Assembly (NCBI RefSeq): GCF_019393635.1
Contig: NC_057861.1
Span: 309,477,468-309,541,467 of the forward strand
DNA from: Dromiciops gliroides
Taxonomy: Eukaryota; Chordata; Mammalia; Microbiotheria; Microbiotheriidae
Length of the DNA: 64,000 bases
Direction of reading: 5' to 3'
Part shown: in pieces, positions 59,546-64,000 of the stretch
How positions within the stretch are numbered: the first letter of the stretch is position 1
Layout: each line of letters starts with the position of its first letter
The notes under the pieces: model-generated
Told to the model about the DNA's origin: nothing
The model's database searches: none
Seen by the model: only the letters and a program-made list of their open reading frames with translations
Made by a program: the position numbers and the translations under genes

Positions 59546-59691
59546 GGGGGCAGCTAGGTGGCGCAGTGGATAAAGCACTGGCCCTGGATTCAGGAGTACC
59601 TGAGTTCAAATCCAGTCTCAGACACTTGACACTTACTAGCTGTGTGACCCTGGGCAAGTCACTTGACCCCCATTGCCCCTCCAAAAAAAAA
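59546..59691 (+). mobile_element. WSINE1-like CORE-SINE
   Basis: Sense copy; AAAATAGCTTTGCTTT on both sides. Confidence 0.88.
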
Positions 59692-60003
59692 AATAGCTTT
59701 GCTTTGTTGTGTCTCTAAAAAGCATTTTAGTTATTTAGAACAGGCAAAGAAAAAGCAATCCTCTGAGTTCTAGGCTTCACAAAAGGATTCTGTTTTAAAA
59801 TTATAGACATAATTCTGATGTGCAAATATGCAATAAATATATACACATGCATTCCTACCTGCTTTACATCATTCTAGAGTATTCACAGTAGAATCAAGCG
59901 AAGGGTTAGAAATGTTCAAAGGCTGGGCTTTATGATACATTTGCAATTCTATTATTTGGGTGTGCAATGAAGTTAGACTGCAAAACAATGTCATTTTAAG
60001 AAT

Positions 60004-60009
60004 TTTATT
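60004..60009 (-). terminator. Poly(A) signal after the candidate terminal exon
   Basis: AATAAA on the minus strand 50 bases past the candidate TGA. The support is only as good as that of the exon it would serve. Confidence 0.25.
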
Positions 60010-60058
60010 TTAACAAAAAATCCATTTTGGCCCATTTATGAATGTTTCAAAAGAAATC

Positions 60059-60176
60059 TCAATTTTTGTTGGTTGGATAGTTTTTCCTCTCTTCATTTTT
60101 TCGTGATTGTATTAGGTTCGATTTGCCACGGGTATCCTCAACTAGTTCTCTCAGGCGGGACAAATGGTGCAAAGCC
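60059..60176 (-). CDS. Possible terminal coding exon of an unidentified host gene
   Basis: On the minus strand a T-rich tract and AG at 60178-60177 precede an open frame of 38 codons (ALHHLSRLRELVEDTRGK onward, ending YPTNKN) and a TGA. The stretch has several CpGs, unlike its surroundings, and no repeat is recognised in it. An AATAAA follows at 60009-60004. It reads like the charged, helical C-terminus of a larger protein whose other exons would lie beyond 60.2 kb, but I saw no partner exon up to 64 kb and do not recognise the protein. Confidence 0.35.
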
Positions 60177-60179
60177 CTT

Positions 60180-60840
60180 TTGGAAAAAATACAAAATATA
60201 ATAGACTAAGAGTACACAGTGAATATTCAGTACATAGAGGAAAAAAGAGATAGCACTGTTCTTATATAAAATAAAATAACTAGATAATGTTAGACTACTC
60301 AATTTTGATACCATTTGGGACTAATAATTTATCTTAGTTTCTATAAGTATTGTGAATAATTCCAAGAACATAAATATTTTAATCTTAAAAACCTTGGAAG
60401 CCAAACTTTACAGCATAAATGGTAAGGGTTTTTATCCCGGTATTTAGAAAATATGCTTTTGTATGGTTTCAGCAAATAAAACTCTTTGGTGTGAGACAAT
60501 GTAACCTCTTGGCCCTAGTTGCTGCCTCTCCAGTACAAGAAATAATGTGAGTCCCTTCTCTACTTAGCAAGAATATACTAAAGATATTTAAGAAAATTAA
60601 AAAAAAATTATTGTGCACTTGTCAAAAGAAAGATAATAGAAAAATACACTTAAATACTTAAGTAGATATCCTCATTGAACCTCTAATTTTCTAGGCCTCT
60701 ATTTTTCATCTGAATGCATGATAGCATACATTCAATTATGTGAAAATATATCCTAATCTCTAGGGCACTCATATGATTCTTACACCATCCATTATTACTG
60801 TCACAATGTCCCTAATGTTATTAGATAATAGACGTCTACC
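60180..60840. other. Unassigned AT-rich stretch
   Basis: Would be the last intron of the candidate gene ending at 60059, if that gene is real. No exon seen. Confidence 0.3.
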
Positions 60841-61350
60841 ACATTCACCCAATGACAATTTCTTCAGTGACTTCAGTACCTGACTTACAAACTTCAATAC
60901 CAAAATCTATCATCATCCTCACTGATTTCAGTATTCATACTGAATACCCTTTTAACACTCTAGTTTCACTATTCATGACTTCTTCAACTTCCATGGCCTC
61001 CATCTCCACTCTAGTTCATCTGCACAAAGTGGTGATGCCTTAAATCTTCTTTTTTTTTTTTTTTTAAGTGAGGCATTTGGGGTTAAGTGACTTGCCCAGG
61101 GTCACACAGCTAGTAAGTGTTAAGTGTCTGAGGCCAGATTTGAACTCAGGTACTCCTGACTCCAGGGCCCGTGCTCTATCCACTGCGCCACCTAGCTGCC
61201 CCTCTTAAATCTTAATATCATCCAACATCACCCCAAACTACTCCACCTCTTCCTCCTCTTTCCTCTCATAACATCTTACCTTATCACATATTTATTTATC
61301 TGTTGTACATCTTCCCTCCTCAAACTTCCCACACCCCATCGATAAGCTCC
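60840..61350 (+). mobile_element. L2 LINE coding fragment, split by a SINE
   Basis: Short blocks such as ACTTCAGTACC, CTGATTTCAGTATTCATACT and TTCTTCAACTTCCATGGCCTC resemble the L2 upstream coding region. Weak but in order. Confidence 0.4.
61067..61202 (-). mobile_element. WSINE1-like CORE-SINE inside L2
   Basis: Antisense copy; CTTAAATCTT on both sides. Confidence 0.85.
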
Positions 61351-61699
61351 TTCAATTCAGGGATCAGATTGGCTTTTATTACATACTAGGCACTGTGTCA
61401 GGTGCTGGGGATATACATTTTTTAAAAAAGTGAAGCAGGCCTTTCCTTCAAGTAATGTATATTTTGATAGGGGAAGAAACACATATAAGGAAGACGTGAC
61501 CAAGGAAGGGAGTTTTGGATTGGGCAGTCACAGGAATCGTGAGGAAAGCCACAGGGCAATCAATGATCCTTTCCAGAAGTAATGATAGCATTGTTTTGAT
61601 AAGATGTCTGGGTAGCTGGTCATAAGGTATGCTCTGGAGCTGGCTGGATAGAATGGGTAAGATGAGTTTGTACTCATTCACTCACCAATAATGACATTT

Positions 61700-62580
61700 C
61701 ACACTCGGGGAGGATAAAAGACAATTGACATTGAGGGATAAGCCAAAAAAGCAGATTATAAAAAGCATACAAAAACCTGAAACATCATACTTGTTTGGAA
61801 TTATTTTGCATAGGGACAGATAGCTTGAAACACCTCAATATCTACTGAAGATTGTCATTATATTACATCACAGTACAATAAGTGATAATAATGATGATCT
61901 GAATCAAGAAAAGGATCAGTTATATTATATATCTATATGGCAGATGCCTATGTAGTACAGTGTTTTAAAACTGCATTTTTAAATAAAAAGTGGTTAGAAT
62001 TTTTTAAAGATATTTCAGTATTTATAGAGAGGCAGCTTAGTTTAGTGGATAGAACATTGGTGTCAAAGTCAGAACCACATGTTCACATCCACCTCTGTAC
62101 AAACTCACTGTGTGATCCTGGGTTTAACTTCATAGTTTCTCAGAACTATAACTTGCAGAGAAGATACCAACCTGCACTGGTAAAGGGAGTGTTTTCATTC
62201 TGGAGTTCTGTATACCGATTAAATCTGATGTATAATCACTACCCTCTATCCTACTTAAATCCTTAAATATAGATACTTATGTGGAAAATTCAATTTTGTG
62301 GTTAGGAGAAAGAGTTATATATCCCTGCAAAGGGAAATTAAATGGTGATATCAGATTATAATTTGTGGTTAATGTCTCTCTGTAAAAAGAAAAAAAGAAA
62401 AGAAATAAGAAATCTTAGAGTTGAAGAATGCTAAAGAGGCCCTTAAAATGTTTCAAGCCTTCTCCAAGGTTATTTTAACAACTGCTTTTCTTCCTTTTCT
62501 CTTCTCTTACCTTTCTAAGGTCCATTGGGGAAAAGTGTCTGTGATTTAATGATAAACAGAATGGGACTAAGAAAAATATG
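61700..62580. other. Mostly unassigned stretch
   Basis: Only the MIR piece at 62024-62170 is recognised. Confidence 0.3.
62024..62170 (+). mobile_element. MIR/CORE-SINE fragment
   Basis: GAGGCAGCTTAGTTTAGTGG, GAACATTGGTGTCAAAGTCA, TGTGTGATCCTGGG. Confidence 0.5.
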
Positions 62581-62586
62581 GATTGT

Positions 62587-63043
62587 TGTGTATTACAGTT
62601 GTCAACTGGCAATCACAATGTCATGAGACTTATGTGAAAACTAGGTTTATTACAGGAGAAATGAACATGCATGGGAACCCAATAGGCTCAAAGTTTTTAC
62701 AGCAACTTACACTTTTATAATATCAGGACAAAGGGAGGAGGGGATATCAGGAAGAGGCATAACATGGAAGAGGGAACAGTGCAGCACAGGTGTAGGACAC
62801 CAAGACCACTCCCCACAGGGAGGAGCAGAGCAATGGCAAAAACAACTTTCTTTTCCCTTGGGAACTGCTAAACTAAGAAATAAGGAGGGCCACCTCATCT
62901 ATAGAAGACCCCAGATGCAGAAGCATTATCCAAGCCTGGCACAGATGACTGACACCTGTCATGCCTCCCAAGGACACACAGGGAATCCAGCTTGGGATAC
63001 AACAATAAATTATGTCAGCTCAGGGGAACTTTGGCCTTGACAC
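62587..63043 (-). mobile_element. Probable solo LTR
   Basis: The minus strand reads TGTCAAGGCCAAAG to ATACACAACA, with GATATTATAAAAGTG (TATA-like) and GTAATAAACC (poly(A)) in LTR order. No target duplication found. Confidence 0.35.
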
Positions 63044-63130
63044 ATTCAGGACCCCCTGCATGCTCTGAGTCCAGTTTTTCTGGGAAATATGACAAATCAA
63101 AAAGACAAGTTCAGGGGATCTCCTTAATAC

Positions 63131-63396
63131 AATGCACATTTGTAATACCGGATACTGAGGGAGGTTGAGGCTAGTAAATTATTTGAGCTCCTGATTCTAA
63201 GCTGTTGTTGGGCTAAAGCTGATTAGGTGCCTATAAAAGCCAAGCATCAATATGGTGAACCCCTGAGAGCAGAGGGTCCCTAGGTTGCCTAGGAAGTGGC
63301 ATATTGGCTCCCATCAAAAACAGACCAGCAGTGGATCAGGTCTATGAGTGGCCACTGTACTTCTAGCCTGAGTAAAATAGTAGGCCAGTCTCTCTT
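63131..63396 (+). pseudogene. RN7SL: 7SL (SRP) RNA pseudogene
   Basis: The order of 7SL blocks is clear: a GTGCCTGTAGTCCC-like start, GAGG-TGAGGCT, a degenerate GCTTGAGT block, GGCATCAATATGGTGA as GCATCAATATGGTGAAC, CCAGGTTGCCTAAG as TAGGTTGCCTAGGAAG, then GCCACTGTACTTCTAGCCTGAG near the 3' end. About 266 of the roughly 300 bases of 7SL are present with heavy substitution, so it is a processed, dead copy. 7SL is the RNA of the signal recognition particle. Confidence 0.85.
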
Positions 63397-63649
63397 CGCC
63401 TGCTCTCCTCCCCACCACCTAGAAAAAGCAAAACCCTATAGACAGACAGACAGACATTTGTAGAAGGAAGACTATAGGATTAAGGTAGTATGTCTACTCA
63501 TCTTAAGTCACTTTTATTTATTCCTCAAACTTTCATTATTCTTGTATTCTACAATATGAGAATGTGACAAAAAGGTGGGGTTAACTCACATTTTGGGAGA
63601 CACCTAGGTCCTACTTTGGTTCCACCCTCATTTATTCAAAGCATATTTA

Positions 63650-63800
63650 ATAAATTATTTCTAAGAATCAATCAATAAGCATTTGTTAAGTACCTACCAT
63701 TGAATGTATGGGGTACTCTACTGTGCTAGGTGGTGGGAATATAAAGACAATGGAACAGTCCCTGCCCTAAAGAAGCTTAAATTCTATCAAGCAAGAAAAA
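63650..63800 (-). mobile_element. L2 LINE 3' end fragment
   Basis: ATCAATAAGCATTTGTTAAG, CACTGTGCTAGG-like and ACAGTCCCTGCCCT blocks are the reverse of the L2 3' end. Confidence 0.5.
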
Positions 63801-63931
63801 CAACATGCTCTTCATTTCTCACTAAACTGCCTAGAGACTTCTCCATCATGCCCCAGAAACTTCTTCATCCTGGAAAATCACTTCAACCCTAGAATTTGCC
63901 TTGGAAAGAGATCGTACAAAGGGAAAAGAGG

Positions 63932-64000
63932 GTGGCAGCTAGGTGGTGCAGTGGATAGATCACCAGCCCCGTATTCAGGAAGACCTGAGTTCAAATCCGG
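63932..64000 (+). mobile_element. WSINE1-like CORE-SINE, cut by the window end
   Basis: GGCAGCTAGGTGGTGCAGTG to TTCAAATCCGG at the last base. Confidence 0.85.

Overview
This is eukaryotic and almost certainly marsupial chromosomal DNA. It holds about thirty copies of the tRNA-derived CORE-SINE typical of Australian marsupials (WSINE1-like). Beside them are long Mar1/MIR-like CORE-SINEs, L1, L2 and CR1/L3 LINE pieces, many LTR fossils and simple repeats. The species cannot be named from the sequence alone. Nearly all long open frames are shadows on repeats; many are the same SINE read through.

One complete protein gene can be reconstructed, on the minus strand between 26362 and 9645. It has nine coding exons, all with GT-AG introns and compatible phases, and encodes 470 residues. 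The product is a bicupin (two germin/oxalate-decarboxylase-like barrels) tethered behind a single N-terminal membrane segment, so it looks like a type II membrane protein with an extracytoplasmic double cupin. Both barrels keep the His-x-His / Glu / His metal ligands. A TATA box lies upstream and a poly(A) signal lies 190 bases past the stop. I know of no placental mammal protein of this architecture, so this gene is the most interesting item in the window.

Layout. 1-9450: L2, L1, CR1 and LTR fragments, SINEs, microsatellites. 9450-26480: the bicupin gene, its introns filled with SINEs and LINE fragments. 23.9-25.5 kb: an LTR complex inside intron 1. 26.7-27.6 kb: two tandem LTRs just upstream of the promoter. 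28.1-33.5 kb: an LTR inserted in a SINE, then a young ERV with two apparently identical LTRs inserted in another SINE. 33.5-46 kb: L1, CR1, a solo LTR of the same ERV family, an L1/HAL1 unit with an ORF1 segment, and a second ERV relative. 47-49.9 kb: a long L2. 50-55 kb: L1 and L2 pieces. 55.6-59.3 kb: a nested, partly inverted LTR complex. 60.06-60.18 kb: a possible terminal exon of an unidentified host gene. 63.13-63.4 kb: a 7SL RNA pseudogene.

Translations and splice sites were worked out by eye. Repeat family names are from memory of consensus sequences; boundaries of repeats are approximate (plus or minus 5-30 bases), while the exon boundaries were checked base by base for frame and splice signals.
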